Source: Streptomyces sp. NBC_00442
GTDB lineage: Bacteria; Actinomycetota; Actinomycetes; Streptomycetales; Streptomycetaceae
DNA length: 64,000 nucleotides
Reading direction: 5' to 3'
NCBI RefSeq assembly: GCF_036014195.1
Contig: NZ_CP107918.1
Location: 7,068,001 to 7,132,000, forward strand
Under the pieces are notes generated by a model. It was not told the DNA's origin and did not search any database. It saw only the letters and a program-made list of their open reading frames with translations. A program made the position numbers and the translations under genes. This document shows positions 35,238 to 43,675 of the stretch, one piece after another (the first letter of the stretch is position 1; every line of letters begins with the position of its first letter).

Positions 35238-35711
35238 CTAGGCCGGGGGAAGCAGCGGCCCGCACTCCCACTGCTGGAAGATCAGCCGGGTCTCCACCCG
35301 CGCCACCTCGGGCCGCGAGGTGAACTCGTCCAGGACGAGCCGCTGGAGGTCCGCCGTGTCCGCGACGGTCACGTGCACCAGATAGTCGTCGGGTCCGGTC
35401 AGATGGAACAGCGACCGGGACTCCGGCAGCGCCCTCACCCGCTCCACGAACGGGCCGATCAGGTCGCGCCGGTGCGGACGCACCTGCACCGACAGCAGGG
35501 CCTGAAGCCCCCGCCCCAGCTTCGCGGGATCGACGCGCAGCTGATAGCCGAGGATCACGCCGGCGCGGCGCAGCCGTGCGACGCGGTCCAGGCAGGTGGA
35601 GGGCGCCACACCCACCTCGGCGGCCAGATCACGGTAGGTCGTGCGGGCGTCGTTCTGCAGAAGCCGCAGAATGTGCAGATCCACCGGGTCAAGTACGACG
35701 GATTCGGCCAT
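35238..35711 (-). CDS. Lrp/AsnC-family regulator
   Basis: A 157-residue feast/famine regulator. The HTH reads LDPVDLHILRLLQNDARTTYRDLAAEVGVAPSTCLDRVARL, and the RAM ligand domain includes SLFHLTGPDDYLVHVTV. It is divergent from a methionine gamma-lyase-like gene with 59 bases between start codons. It therefore probably controls that enzyme and senses an amino acid such as methionine, as in the MdeR-MdeA pair of Pseudomonas. Confidence 0.92.
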   Translation of the reverse strand: MAESVVLDPVDLHILRLLQNDARTTYRDLAAEVGVAPSTCLDRVARLRRAGVILGYQLRVDPAKLGRGLQALLSVQVRPHRRDLIGPFVERVRALPESRSLFHLTGPDDYLVHVTVADTADLQRLVLDEFTSRPEVARVETRLIFQQWECGPLLPPA

Positions 35712-35770
35712 GGCCCGAACGTAACACGGAGTGCGGCGCCGGGAGCCCGCTGACTGTTCACAGTGGCCCC

Positions 35771-36988
35771 ATGGACGCCGACACCACACCTGTGGACGCC
35801 AGAGCCGTGGACACCCTCGCCGTGCACGCGGGCCGCGAAGACCTCGCAGGCCTCGGACTGCACGCCCCGCCCATCGATCTGTCCACCACCTACCCCTCGT
35901 ACGACAGCAGGGGCGAGGCCGCCAGGATCGACGCCTTCGCCGCCACAGGCGAGGCCCCCGAGGGACCGCCGGTCTACGGCCGGCTCGGCAATCCGACCGT
36001 CGCCCGTTTCGAGTCGGCGCTCGCCACCCTGGAGGGCACCGAGTCCGCGGTCGCCTTCGCCAGCGGCATGGCCGCGCTCTCCGCCGTCCTGCTCGCCCAG
36101 CACGCCACGGGCCGGCGCCACGTCATCGCCGTGCGCCCCCTGTACGGGTGCAGCGACCACCTCCTGACCGCGGGACTCCTCGGCACCGAGGTCACCTGGG
36201 CCGACCCCGAAGGCGTCGCGGACGCGATCCGTCCCGACACCGCGCTCGTCATGGTGGAGAGCCCCGCCAACCCGACGCTCGCGGAGGTGGACCTGGCCGC
36301 GCTCGCCGAAGCCTGCGGGACGGTGCCGCTCCTGGTCGACAACACCTTCGCGACGCCCGTGCTCCAGCGGCCCGTCCAGAGCGGCGCCCGCCTGGTCCTG
36401 CACAGCGCGACCAAGTACCTCGGCGGACACGGCGACGTCCTCGGGGGAGTCGTCGCCTGCGACGAGGCCTTCGCCCGCCGGCTGCGCCAGATCCGCTTCG
36501 CCACCGGCGGCGTCCTGCACCCGCTCGCGGGCTACCTCCTCCTGCGGGGCCTCTCGACCCTGCCCGTACGGGTACGGGCCGCCTCCGCGACCGCCGCCGC
36601 ACTCGTGGCGCGCCTGGCCGCCGACCCCCGGGTGCTGCGCGTCCACTATCCGAAGGTGGGCGGCGCCATGGTGGCCTTCGAGACGCTCACCGATCCGCAC
36701 GAGGTGATCGCCCAGGTGCGGCTCATCACGCCGGCGGTGAGTCTCGGCAGCGTCGACACCCTCATCCAGCACCCCGCCTCGATCAGCCACCGCATCGTGC
36801 CGGAGGACGACCGCGCCGCCTCGGGCGTCAGCGAACGGCTGCTGCGCATGTCGGTGGGGCTCGAAGACGTCGAGGACCTGTGGCGCGATCTGGACCGGGC
36901 GCTCGGCGAGTCGCTCGCCACGCCTGTCCCGACCGACGGAGTGCGGGTCCTGCACCCGACGACGCAGGCGGAGCTCGCCGACGCGTGA
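35771..36988 (+). CDS. PLP-dependent methionine gamma-lyase-like enzyme
   Basis: A 405-residue Cys/Met-metabolism enzyme. PLP is bound by Lys215 in SATKYLGGHGD, with YGRLGNPT (69-76) from the neighbour subunit and an Asp in LLVDNTFATP. The active-site loop is PLYGCSDHLL with Cys127. That Tyr-Gly-Cys is a mark of methionine gamma-lyase, whereas cystathionine lyases and synthases usually have Gly there. The enzyme would split methionine to methanethiol, 2-oxobutyrate and ammonia. It is divergent from an Lrp regulator. Cystathionine gamma-lyase activity is the main alternative. Confidence 0.85.
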   Translation: MDADTTPVDARAVDTLAVHAGREDLAGLGLHAPPIDLSTTYPSYDSRGEAARIDAFAATGEAPEGPPVYGRLGNPTVARFESALATLEGTESAVAFASGMAALSAVLLAQHATGRRHVIAVRPLYGCSDHLLTAGLLGTEVTWADPEGVADAIRPDTALVMVESPANPTLAEVDLAALAEACGTVPLLVDNTFATPVLQRPVQSGARLVLHSATKYLGGHGDVLGGVVACDEAFARRLRQIRFATGGVLHPLAGYLLLRGLSTLPVRVRAASATAAALVARLAADPRVLRVHYPKVGGAMVAFETLTDPHEVIAQVRLITPAVSLGSVDTLIQHPASISHRIVPEDDRAASGVSERLLRMSVGLEDVEDLWRDLDRALGESLATPVPTDGVRVLHPTTQAELADA

Positions 36989-37004
36989 GGGGCAGGGCGG
37001 GCGC

Positions 37005-37523
37005 TCAGCCTCGGGTCTTGTTCCGGGTGAACTCGTCCTTGCCGAATCCGGCCCAACTGACCTCCAGCTTCGACCCGTTGAGCCGGGCCGTGCCCCGGGT
37101 GCGGCTGGTGTTGCCGTCCTGGCAGGTCAGATGCAGCGTCGCCGTACCGGCGGCGCCGCTCGTCGTTCCGCTGCACTGGTGCTCGCCCAGCACGGTGGCG
37201 CTCTTGCCCGTGATGACCAGCGCGACGGGCTTGTTCTGGGTCACCGCCACCCAGTTGCCGTCGAGCGCGCCGGCCGCCGGGGCGCCCTTGCCGGGGGTGC
37301 CGTTCCCCGTGGAGCCGGGGGGAGTCGAGGCGCCCGGACGGGACGGTGTCGCGGCGGGCGGCGGGGTGTCCGTCGCCGGGGCCTGCCCGGACGCGGTGGC
37401 CGACGGACCGCCGGACGGCTTGTCCGACGCCTTGTCCGAGCCGCCGCTGCTGCACCCCCCGGCGAGGAGAGCGGCGGCCAGCCCCACGGAGGCGAGGCCG
37501 GTGGTACGCAAGAACCTGTGCAC
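37005..37523 (-). CDS. Putative lipoprotein, unknown function
   Basis: A 172-residue lipoprotein: the signal peptide ends in the lipobox LLAGGCSS (Cys near residue 24), then comes a Gly/Ser/Pro-rich stalk and a C-terminal beta-rich domain of about 85 residues (GNWVAVTQNKPVALVITGKSA is cut here for brevity). Two Cys (EHQCSG and LTCQDG) may pair. It resembles small META-like or lipocalin-like Streptomyces lipoproteins but I cannot assign a family. Convergent with the methionine lyase gene, 16 bases apart. Confidence 0.85.
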   Translation of the reverse strand: MHRFLRTTGLASVGLAAALLAGGCSSGGSDKASDKPSGGPSATASGQAPATDTPPPAATPSRPGASTPPGSTGNGTPGKGAPAAGALDGNWVAVTQNKPVALVITGKSATVLGEHQCSGTTSGAAGTATLHLTCQDGNTSRTRGTARLNGSKLEVSWAGFGKDEFTRNKTRG

Positions 37524-37690
37524 TGCTGATCGTCCCCTTGCGACGCAATTTCCGGACGCGTCAAGCTATCAGCCGACGGCCGCGCGCACCTGAACTTCTT
37601 CCGTACCTGAACTCTTGACGGGCTCGCCGCGCCCTCCTAACTTCACACCTTGAAGAAAGCCGTGAACCCCACGGTCACCAAGAACGCCCC

Positions 37691-37794
37691 GCGCACCTCC
37701 CCACTTCTCCCGCGCACCTCGTGCCTTCTCCCGCGCACCTCCCCACTTCTCCCGCGCACCTCGTAACTCCTCCCGTACACCCCCCACTTACTCC
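37691..37794. repeat. 21-bp tandem repeats, alternating A/B units
   Basis: Units start at 37691, 37712, 37733, 37754 and (partial) 37775. Each opens GCGCACCT and ends TTCTCCC or a variant. Units 1 and 3 are identical and unit 2 differs in the middle, giving an A-B-A-B-like pattern that decays toward the downstream gene. The period is seven codons, but no protein on either strand looks real. It lies in the leader of the lectin/beta-helix gene. Confidence 0.85.
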
Positions 37795-37821
37795 GTGCAT
37801 GCCGCGGTACTGGAGAGACGT

Positions 37822-40059
37822 ATGAGAATTCCCGGCACCCCCACCAGGCCCCCGCACCCCGGAGCCCGGTTGCTCAGGGCGGGCCGCCCCACTCCGCTCC
37901 TCGCCCTCGGCGCCCTGCTCGCCTCCCTCGTCTCGGCGACCGCCCTCGCCCCCGCGGCGCAGGCCGCCGCCGTGCCCACGGGCTGGGTCACCGTGGCCGC
38001 GAGGAACAGCGGGAAATGCGTGGACGCGGCCGCGGCCGGCGCCGCCGACGGCACGGCAGTCCAGCAGTACGCCTGCAACGCGAGCGCCGCGCAGCAGTGG
38101 CAGTTCCAGGCGACGGACGGCGGCTATGTCCGCGTCGGCAACCGCAACGACGCGAGCAAGGTGTGGGACGTCACCGACGTCTCCACCGCCGACTCCGCGC
38201 CGGTCCAGCTCTGGACGTACGGCGGAGGAGCCAACCAGCAGTGGCTTCCCGTCCAAGAGGCGGGCGGCACCTACCACTTCGTGAACCGCAACAGCGGCAA
38301 GTGCCTGGACGTGCCGAGCGCCTCGACGGCCGACGGCGCCCGCATGCAGCAGTACGCCTGCAACGGCAGCGCGGCACAGTCCTTCGCCCTTGACGCCGCG
38401 AGCGGACCCCAACCACCCTCCGGAACACCGGACTTCGGGCCCAACGTCACGGTCTTCGACCCGTCGATGCCGGCCGCCACGATCCAAAGCAGGCTCAACC
38501 AGGTCTTCGCGCAGCAGGAGAAGAACCAGTTCGGCGCCCAGCGCTATGCCCTGCTCTTCAAGCCCGGCACCTACAGCGCCGACGCCAGCGTGGGCTTCTA
38601 CACCCAGGTCGCGGGGCTCGGCCTCTCGCCGGACGACGTCACCATCAACGGCGCCGTGCACGCGGAGGCCGACTGGTTCCAGGGCAACGCCACCCAGAAC
38701 TTCTGGCGCTCCGCCGAGAACCTGTCGGTCAACCCCACCGGGGGCAGCGACCGTTGGGCGGTCTCGCAGGCCGCCCCCTACCGCCGCATGCACGTGCGCG
38801 GTGACCTCCAGCTCGACGACGGCGGCTGGTCGAGCGGCGGCTTCATCGCCGACTCCAAGATCGACGGACAGGTGCGCTCCGGCTCCCAGCAGCAGTGGCT
38901 CTCCCGCAACACCCAGTGGGGCAGCTGGAACGGCTCCAACTGGAACATGGTGTTCGTCGGCGACGTCAACGCCCCCGCGGGCACCTTCCCCAACCCGCCC
39001 TACACGACGGTCGCGCAGTCCCCCGTGACCCGAGAGAAGCCCTTCCTGTACGTGGACGGCGCGGGCGCCTACAAGGTGTTCGTGCCTGCTCTGCGCACCA
39101 ACACCCAGGGCACGACCTGGTCGGGCGGCAACCAGAGCGGCGGCTCGCTCGGGATCGACACCTTCTTCGTCGTGAAGCCGGGAGCCACCGCCACCGACAT
39201 CAACCAAGCCCTCGCCCAGGGCAAGAACCTCCTGTTCACGCCCGGCGTCTACCACCTCGACCAGACCCTGAACGTGACCCGGCCCGACACCGTGGTGCTC
39301 GGGCTCGGACTGGCCACCCTGGTCCCCGACAACGGCATCACCGCGATGAGCGTGGCCGACGTCGACGGCGTGAACCTTGCAGGGCTGCTCATCGACGCCG
39401 GTACCACCAACTCCCGGACGCTGATGCGGATCGGGCCGGACGGGTCGAGTGCCCGGCACGGCGCCGACCCGACCTCGCTGCACGACGTCTTCTTCCGCAT
39501 CGGGGGCGCCGGCGTCGGCAAGGCGACCCAGAGCCTCGTCGTCAACAGCTCGGACGTCATCGGCGACCACATGTGGCTGTGGCGCGCCGACCACGGCAGC
39601 GGCGTCGGCTGGACCAGCAACACCGCCGCCAACGGCCTCGTCGTCAACGGCGCCGCCGTCACCCTGTACGGCCTGTTCGTGGAGCACTACCAGCAGCACC
39701 AGGTCATCTGGAACGGCAACGGCGGCCGCACCTACTTTTTCCAGAACGAAATGCCCTACGATCCGCCGGGCCAGGGCTCCTGGATGAACGGATCGACCCG
39801 CGGCTACGACGCGTACAAGGTGGCGCCCGGCGTGACCAGCCACGAAGCGTGGGGCCTCGGCAGCTACTGCTACTTCAGCTCCGATCCGTCCGTGGCGGCC
39901 GACCGCGCCTTCGAGGCCCCCGCCGCGCCAGGGGTCCGCTTCCACGACATGGTGACGGTCTCCCTCGGCGGTACCGGAACCATCGGCCACGTCATCAACA
40001 ACGAGGGAGGGCCCTCCAACGCGGCGAGCAACGTGGCCGACCTCGTGTCGGGCCCCTAG
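37822..40059 (+). CDS. Secreted ricin-lectin / beta-helix protein
   Basis: A 745-residue exported protein. The signal peptide ends AQAAA. A ricin B-type CBM13 domain (about 55-190) contains QQWQF, QQWLP and repeated NSGKC(L/V)D motifs. The larger remainder is a right-handed beta-helix rich in short strands (FVVKPGATATDINQALAQG, GVYHLDQTLNVTRPDTVVLGLG), as in pectate-lyase-3-like glycan enzymes. Streptomyces relatives carry unhelpful labels such as adenylyl cyclase or coagulation factor 5/8. It probably binds and cleaves a polysaccharide; the bond is unknown. The start is at the ATG after GGAGAG. Its last bases form part of a 23-bp tandem duplication. Confidence 0.85.
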   Translation: MRIPGTPTRPPHPGARLLRAGRPTPLLALGALLASLVSATALAPAAQAAAVPTGWVTVAARNSGKCVDAAAAGAADGTAVQQYACNASAAQQWQFQATDGGYVRVGNRNDASKVWDVTDVSTADSAPVQLWTYGGGANQQWLPVQEAGGTYHFVNRNSGKCLDVPSASTADGARMQQYACNGSAAQSFALDAASGPQPPSGTPDFGPNVTVFDPSMPAATIQSRLNQVFAQQEKNQFGAQRYALLFKPGTYSADASVGFYTQVAGLGLSPDDVTINGAVHAEADWFQGNATQNFWRSAENLSVNPTGGSDRWAVSQAAPYRRMHVRGDLQLDDGGWSSGGFIADSKIDGQVRSGSQQQWLSRNTQWGSWNGSNWNMVFVGDVNAPAGTFPNPPYTTVAQSPVTREKPFLYVDGAGAYKVFVPALRTNTQGTTWSGGNQSGGSLGIDTFFVVKPGATATDINQALAQGKNLLFTPGVYHLDQTLNVTRPDTVVLGLGLATLVPDNGITAMSVADVDGVNLAGLLIDAGTTNSRTLMRIGPDGSSARHGADPTSLHDVFFRIGGAGVGKATQSLVVNSSDVIGDHMWLWRADHGSGVGWTSNTAANGLVVNGAAVTLYGLFVEHYQQHQVIWNGNGGRTYFFQNEMPYDPPGQGSWMNGSTRGYDAYKVAPGVTSHEAWGLGSYCYFSSDPSVAADRAFEAPAAPGVRFHDMVTVSLGGTGTIGHVINNEGGPSNAASNVADLVSGP

Positions 40060-40090
40060 AACGGGCCGTGTCGGGCCCCTAGAACGGGCC
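40045..40090. repeat. Perfect 23-bp tandem duplication at convergent stops
   Basis: Copies 40045-40067 and 40068-40090 are identical. Each contains CTAG, which can end both a plus-strand (TAG) and a minus-strand (CTA) gene. The plus-strand gene stops in copy 1 (40057-40059) and the minus-strand gene in copy 2 (40079-40081). Confidence 0.95.
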
Positions 40091-40495
40091 CTGGTCCCGC
40101 TGAGCCGGCCCGGCGCCGAGGGTGATCCGCAGGGCCACCGTGCCGCTCGTGCCGCGCCTCACCCTGCTGCCGAGCAGGGTGAGCCGGCCGAGCACCCCGT
40201 ACTTGCGGGCCAGCAGCGTCCGGCAGGCCGCCGTGGTGGCGGCGTCGCACACCACGGCCGTCGCCGGGTGCTGTTCGCCGGTCGGGTTGCCACGCACGTC
40301 GCACGGCCCGACCAGCACCCCGGGCCGGTTGCGGACGCGCTTGACCTTCCAGGAATCGGTGACCGTCCAGACCATCAGGGCGTCACCGTCCCGGACCACC
40401 CACACCGGCGTCGCGACACCCGTGCCGTCCTTCTTGTAACTCGTGACGAGGAGGTACTTGCCGGCGCCGAGCCGGTCCAGCACATCGGCACTCAT
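40079..40495 (-). CDS. PPOX-class F420/flavin-binding protein
   Basis: A 138-residue split-barrel protein of the pyridoxamine-oxidase-like, F420-dependent class. The signature run is YLLVTSYKKDGTGVATPVWVV, followed by WTVTDSWKVKRVRNRPGVLVGPCDVRG, both quoted in pieces, placing the cofactor-binding strand and the KV.R.R segment. It is a small cytosolic redox enzyme; the substrate is unknown. AAGGA lies 8 bases before the ATG. Its stop lies in the second copy of a 23-bp duplication. Confidence 0.88.
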   Translation of the reverse strand: MSADVLDRLGAGKYLLVTSYKKDGTGVATPVWVVRDGDALMVWTVTDSWKVKRVRNRPGVLVGPCDVRGNPTGEQHPATAVVCDAATTAACRTLLARKYGVLGRLTLLGSRVRRGTSGTVALRITLGAGPAQRDQGPF

Positions 40496-40702
40496 GACGC
40501 CATCCTTGGGGTCGCGAAGCGTGGAAGGCCTTTGTAGCAGGCGGGCGCCGGAACAGGCCCGCGCGGACCTGTTCCGGCCCACGGGGCGCGCTGTGACCGG
40601 AAGGCGACTTGACCCTCATGCGCCCCGGTGAACCCCCACCGTCGCACGCCCGGCACTGCCACGATGGGAGGACACCTTCCTTGTGATGACAGGAGCAGAC
40701 CC

Positions 40703-41737
40703 TTGGCGACCAGCTCGGACCACCCGACCGGCCCCACCGACCGGTTCTCGCCCTCCCCGCTGAACCAACTGCTGTACGGCCACATCCACTCGGCCGCGGT
40801 CAGGGCCGTGGCCGAGCACCGCATCGCCGACCGCCTCGCCGACGGGCCCCGTACCGCCGAGCGGCTCGCCGCCGACAGCGGGCTGCACGCCGACACGCTC
40901 CGGCGCGTCCTGCGGCTGCTCGCGGTCCACGGGCTGTTCACCCAGGACGCGGAGGGTGCCTTCGGTCTCACCGAGGCGGGCCAGGCGCTGCGCACCGACG
41001 TACGCGGCTCGCAGCGCACCGCGGCCCTGCTGCTCACCGACGAGATGTTCCGCCGGGCGGCCGACGGAATCCCGGACGCCGTGCGGACCGGGAGGACGCC
41101 GTTCGAAGCCGCCTACCACGTCTCGTTCTTCGACCACTTGGCCGCCTCGCCCGAGCAGCGCGCGCTCTTCGACTCGGGGATGGCCTCGATGTCCGGCCGC
41201 ACCGACGACCTCATCGTGGAGAGCTATCCCTTCCCCGCCGACGGCACCGTCGTCGACGTCGGGGGCGGACGCGGCAGCTTCCTGCACGCCGTGCTCCGTC
41301 GTGAACCGGCCCTGAACGGCGTCCTGTTCGACCTGCCCGACACCGTGTCCGACCACGAGCTGGACACCGAGGAGGTGAAGGGGCGCTGGAGCGTGCGGGG
41401 CGGCGACTTCTTCTCCGGCGTACCCGAGGGCGGCGACCTCTACCTGCTCAAGCGCATCCTGCACGACTGGAGCGACGAGGAATGCCTGCGCATCCTGGCG
41501 GCGGTCCGCGGGGCGATGGCGCCGGGCAAACGGCTGCTCGTCGTGGACTCGGTACTGCCGGACAACGGCGAGGCACACCCCGCGGTGGAACTGGACATCA
41601 TCATGATGATGCTGGTGACCGGAAGGGAGCGCACGGCCGGGGAGTTCGAGGACCTGCTCTCCCGGTGCGGGTTCCGCCTGAACCGGGTCCTGCCGACGCC
41701 GTCCCTGCCCTCGATCCTGGAGGCCGAAGCCGTGTGA
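40703..41737 (+). CDS. SAM-dependent O-methyltransferase (plant-type/AcetylSerotonin-like)
   Basis: A 344-residue methyltransferase of the Methyltransf_2 family. An N-terminal winged-helix dimerisation domain (HRIADRLADGPRTAERLAAD) precedes the SAM domain with VVDVGGGRGSFL, FDLPDTV and the catalytic region LLKRILHDWSDEECLRIL, where His is the base. Relatives methylate polyketide and phenazine hydroxyls. The start is a TTG at 40703 with AGGAG 7 bases before it. It stands alone; no biosynthesis cluster is next to it. Confidence 0.92.
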   Translation: MATSSDHPTGPTDRFSPSPLNQLLYGHIHSAAVRAVAEHRIADRLADGPRTAERLAADSGLHADTLRRVLRLLAVHGLFTQDAEGAFGLTEAGQALRTDVRGSQRTAALLLTDEMFRRAADGIPDAVRTGRTPFEAAYHVSFFDHLAASPEQRALFDSGMASMSGRTDDLIVESYPFPADGTVVDVGGGRGSFLHAVLRREPALNGVLFDLPDTVSDHELDTEEVKGRWSVRGGDFFSGVPEGGDLYLLKRILHDWSDEECLRILAAVRGAMAPGKRLLVVDSVLPDNGEAHPAVELDIIMMMLVTGRERTAGEFEDLLSRCGFRLNRVLPTPSLPSILEAEAV

Positions 41738-41761
41738 CGGCTCCGGGCCGCGCCGCCGTCC

Positions 41762-42235
41762 TCAGAGCGCCGCCACCACATTGCGCAGGAACAGTGCGAC
41801 GAGCGAGGCGACGGCGAGGATGACGACCCAGGAGGCGAAGCCGGTGTGCCGGCTCTTGCGGTTCTTCGTGCGGTTCTTCGTGCGGTTCTTCGTGCGGCCG
41901 GGTCTTGGCTGTCCCGGAGCCCGCACGCCGTCGTAGGCGGACGCGCCCACCGCGGCGTCGGCGAGCAACCTGCGGCAGACCGCGGCGAGTTCACTCGTGC
42001 CGATCGTGAGACTGACCACCGCTTCGGAGCGGGCCGGAGCGGTGGTGCCCCCGTCGAGGATCCGGCCCGCGCGGATCAGTACCTGGTCCTTGCCGCCGGT
42101 GGGGGAGAGGCTGATCCAGCGCTCGACGTGTGCCCCGCGGATGACCACGCCGCCCGTCCGCTCCCGGTACACGGTGTGCTCCCGCCACAGCAGACCGGCC
42201 AACTCGCTTGCCGTGTCCCGCAGTTGTGCGCTCAC
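41762..42235 (-). CDS. Tail-anchored protein of unknown function
   Basis: A 157-residue protein with a soluble N-terminal domain (VERWISLSPTGGKDQVLIRAG; beta-rich, PH-like in feel), a basic linker made of three KNRT repeats and a single C-terminal span (FASWVVILAVASLVALFL). The topology suggests a protein tethered to the inner face of the membrane. I do not recognise the family. The GTG at 42235 is preceded by GGGGGGAA. It is convergent with the O-methyltransferase gene, 24 bases apart. Confidence 0.72.
   Translation of the reverse strand: MSAQLRDTASELAGLLWREHTVYRERTGGVVIRGAHVERWISLSPTGGKDQVLIRAGRILDGGTTAPARSEAVVSLTIGTSELAAVCRRLLADAAVGASAYDGVRAPGQPRPGRTKNRTKNRTKNRKSRHTGFASWVVILAVASLVALFLRNVVAAL
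41862..41897. repeat. Three 12-bp tandem repeats
   Basis: GTTCTTCGTGCG repeated three times in the minus-strand gene, encoding the basic KNRT linker ahead of its membrane span. Confidence 0.85.
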
Positions 42236-42315
42236 GCTTCCCCCCACATCCCCATGTGTTCGAACAAGCATCGCACTCTAGCGGGAGCGGTGGGTGGCGC
42301 GCGAACCCGGCTCAC

Positions 42316-42771
42316 TCACCCGTCGGGTTCGACTTCGAGGTAGTGGTGGCGGCGCGGCCCGCGGTAGGCGAGGGCCACCCATCCGAGCGGCCGCAGCGCG
42401 GTGGCGCAGCGCCCGAGCGACGCGCCAGCCTCGTACTCGGCGCCGCTGCCGGGCGGCCCGAGCCATTCCACACGAACGCTCCCCGGGCGTTCGGCGGCGC
42501 TGGCGCGGTAGCCGGTGGTGATGCGTGCGCCCTCGCCGTCGACGGCGGAGGGCGGGATCCCCGCGGCCTCCAGCGCGATGGCGATCGCGCGTACGGGTTG
42601 GAGCCGCTCCCACGGCGCCGGAGCCGATGCGGCGGGCCCGGCCAGCACCCGGCGGATGCGCAGCAGCCCGTCGAGGGCGGCCCGTACGGCGGCCTCCCGG
42701 TCCGCGCCGGACACGGCCGGTCCCTCTCCCGTGGCCGGTTCGAACGGCCCCGTCGCCTCGCCGTCGGCCAT
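42316..42771 (-). CDS. Conserved hypothetical protein
   Basis: A 151-residue soluble protein, helical in the first two thirds (ALDGLLRIRRVLAGP ... AIAIALEAAGIPPSAVDGEG) and beta-rich at the end (SVRVEWLGPPG, GWVALAYRGPRRHHYLEVEPDG). I do not recognise a family. GGGAGG before the ATG and normal codon use support a real gene. It lies between the tail-anchored protein and an SDR gene, all on the minus strand with short gaps. Confidence 0.7.
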   Translation of the reverse strand: MADGEATGPFEPATGEGPAVSGADREAAVRAALDGLLRIRRVLAGPAASAPAPWERLQPVRAIAIALEAAGIPPSAVDGEGARITTGYRASAAERPGSVRVEWLGPPGSGAEYEAGASLGRCATALRPLGWVALAYRGPRRHHYLEVEPDG

Positions 42772-42839
42772 GGCCCACCTCCCTGGATCCTCAGCATGCC
42801 GAGGGCCCCGGCCCCTTGTCGAGCGAGGAGAGCTCGGGG

Positions 42840-43580
42840 TCACCGGCCGCCGGAGACCCGCAGGACCGTGCCGGTGGTGTACGAGGCGTCGGGGGAGAGG
42901 AGCCAGGCGACGGCGGCGGCGATCTCGGACGCCTCGCCGGGACGGCCCAGCGGGATGCCGGCGGCCGCCCGTGCGGGGCGGCCGGGGTCGCCCATCGTGG
43001 CGTGCATGTCCGTGTCGATGATGCCAGGGGCGACCGCGTTGACCCGGATGCCGTCCGGCCCGAGTTCCTTGGACAGGCCGATGGTGAGGGCGTCCGTGGC
43101 GGCCTTCGACGCGGCGTAGTGCACGTAGTCGCCGGGACCGCCCAGGGTGGCCGCCGCGGAGGAGATGTTGACGATGGCGCCGCCGCCCAGCGCGGCCATG
43201 TCGCGCGCCGCCCGCCGGCAGCACAGGAGATACCCGATGACGTTGACGTCCATGACCCGGCGCAGGTCCTCGGTGCGGGCGTCGGCGAGACGGCCGAGCG
43301 GCCCGGTGACTCCGGCGTTGTTGACCAGCCCGCTCACCGCGCCGAGTTCCGCGGCCGCGGTGTCGAACAGTCGCTCCACGTCCGCCTCGTGCGAGGTGTC
43401 GCACCGCACGGTGACGCAGCGGGCCCCGGTCTCGCGCACCGTCTCGGCCACCTCCTGAGCGGCGACGTCGTTGCTCAGGTACCCGAGGGCGATGTCGTGC
43501 CCGTCGGCGGCGAGCCGGACGCAGGTGGCCGCCCCGATTCCCCTGCTGCCCCCTGTGACGATGGTGACCGGACGTGCCAC
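42840..43580 (-). CDS. SDR-family oxidoreductase (FabG-like)
   Basis: A 246-residue classical short-chain dehydrogenase. The NAD(P) motif TGGSRGIG lies near residue 10, NNAG near 88, and the catalytic triad is Ser (NISSAAA), Tyr and Lys in YAASK. The C-terminal PGIIDTDMHA is typical of glucose/3-oxoacyl reductases. NADPH preference is suggested by Arg after the glycine motif. GTG start with GGGAGG upstream. The substrate is not evident from its neighbours. Confidence 0.92.
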   Translation of the reverse strand: MARPVTIVTGGSRGIGAATCVRLAADGHDIALGYLSNDVAAQEVAETVRETGARCVTVRCDTSHEADVERLFDTAAAELGAVSGLVNNAGVTGPLGRLADARTEDLRRVMDVNVIGYLLCCRRAARDMAALGGGAIVNISSAAATLGGPGDYVHYAASKAATDALTIGLSKELGPDGIRVNAVAPGIIDTDMHATMGDPGRPARAAAGIPLGRPGEASEIAAAVAWLLSPDASYTTGTVLRVSGGR

Positions 43581-43675
43581 GTGCTGCCTCCCGCGTTTGC
43601 GCTGCCGATGATCTTCCGGCCCCCAGTCCTACCGCACGGGCCGCGGATCGCGGCGGGGCGCCCCCTCGGTGTGGA

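Noticed and set aside
37569-37787. A 72-codon minus-strand frame with heptad-like REKWGGA repeats
   Set aside because: The repeats come from the 21-bp DNA array; there is no ribosome site or domain, so I treat it as a repeat and not a gene.
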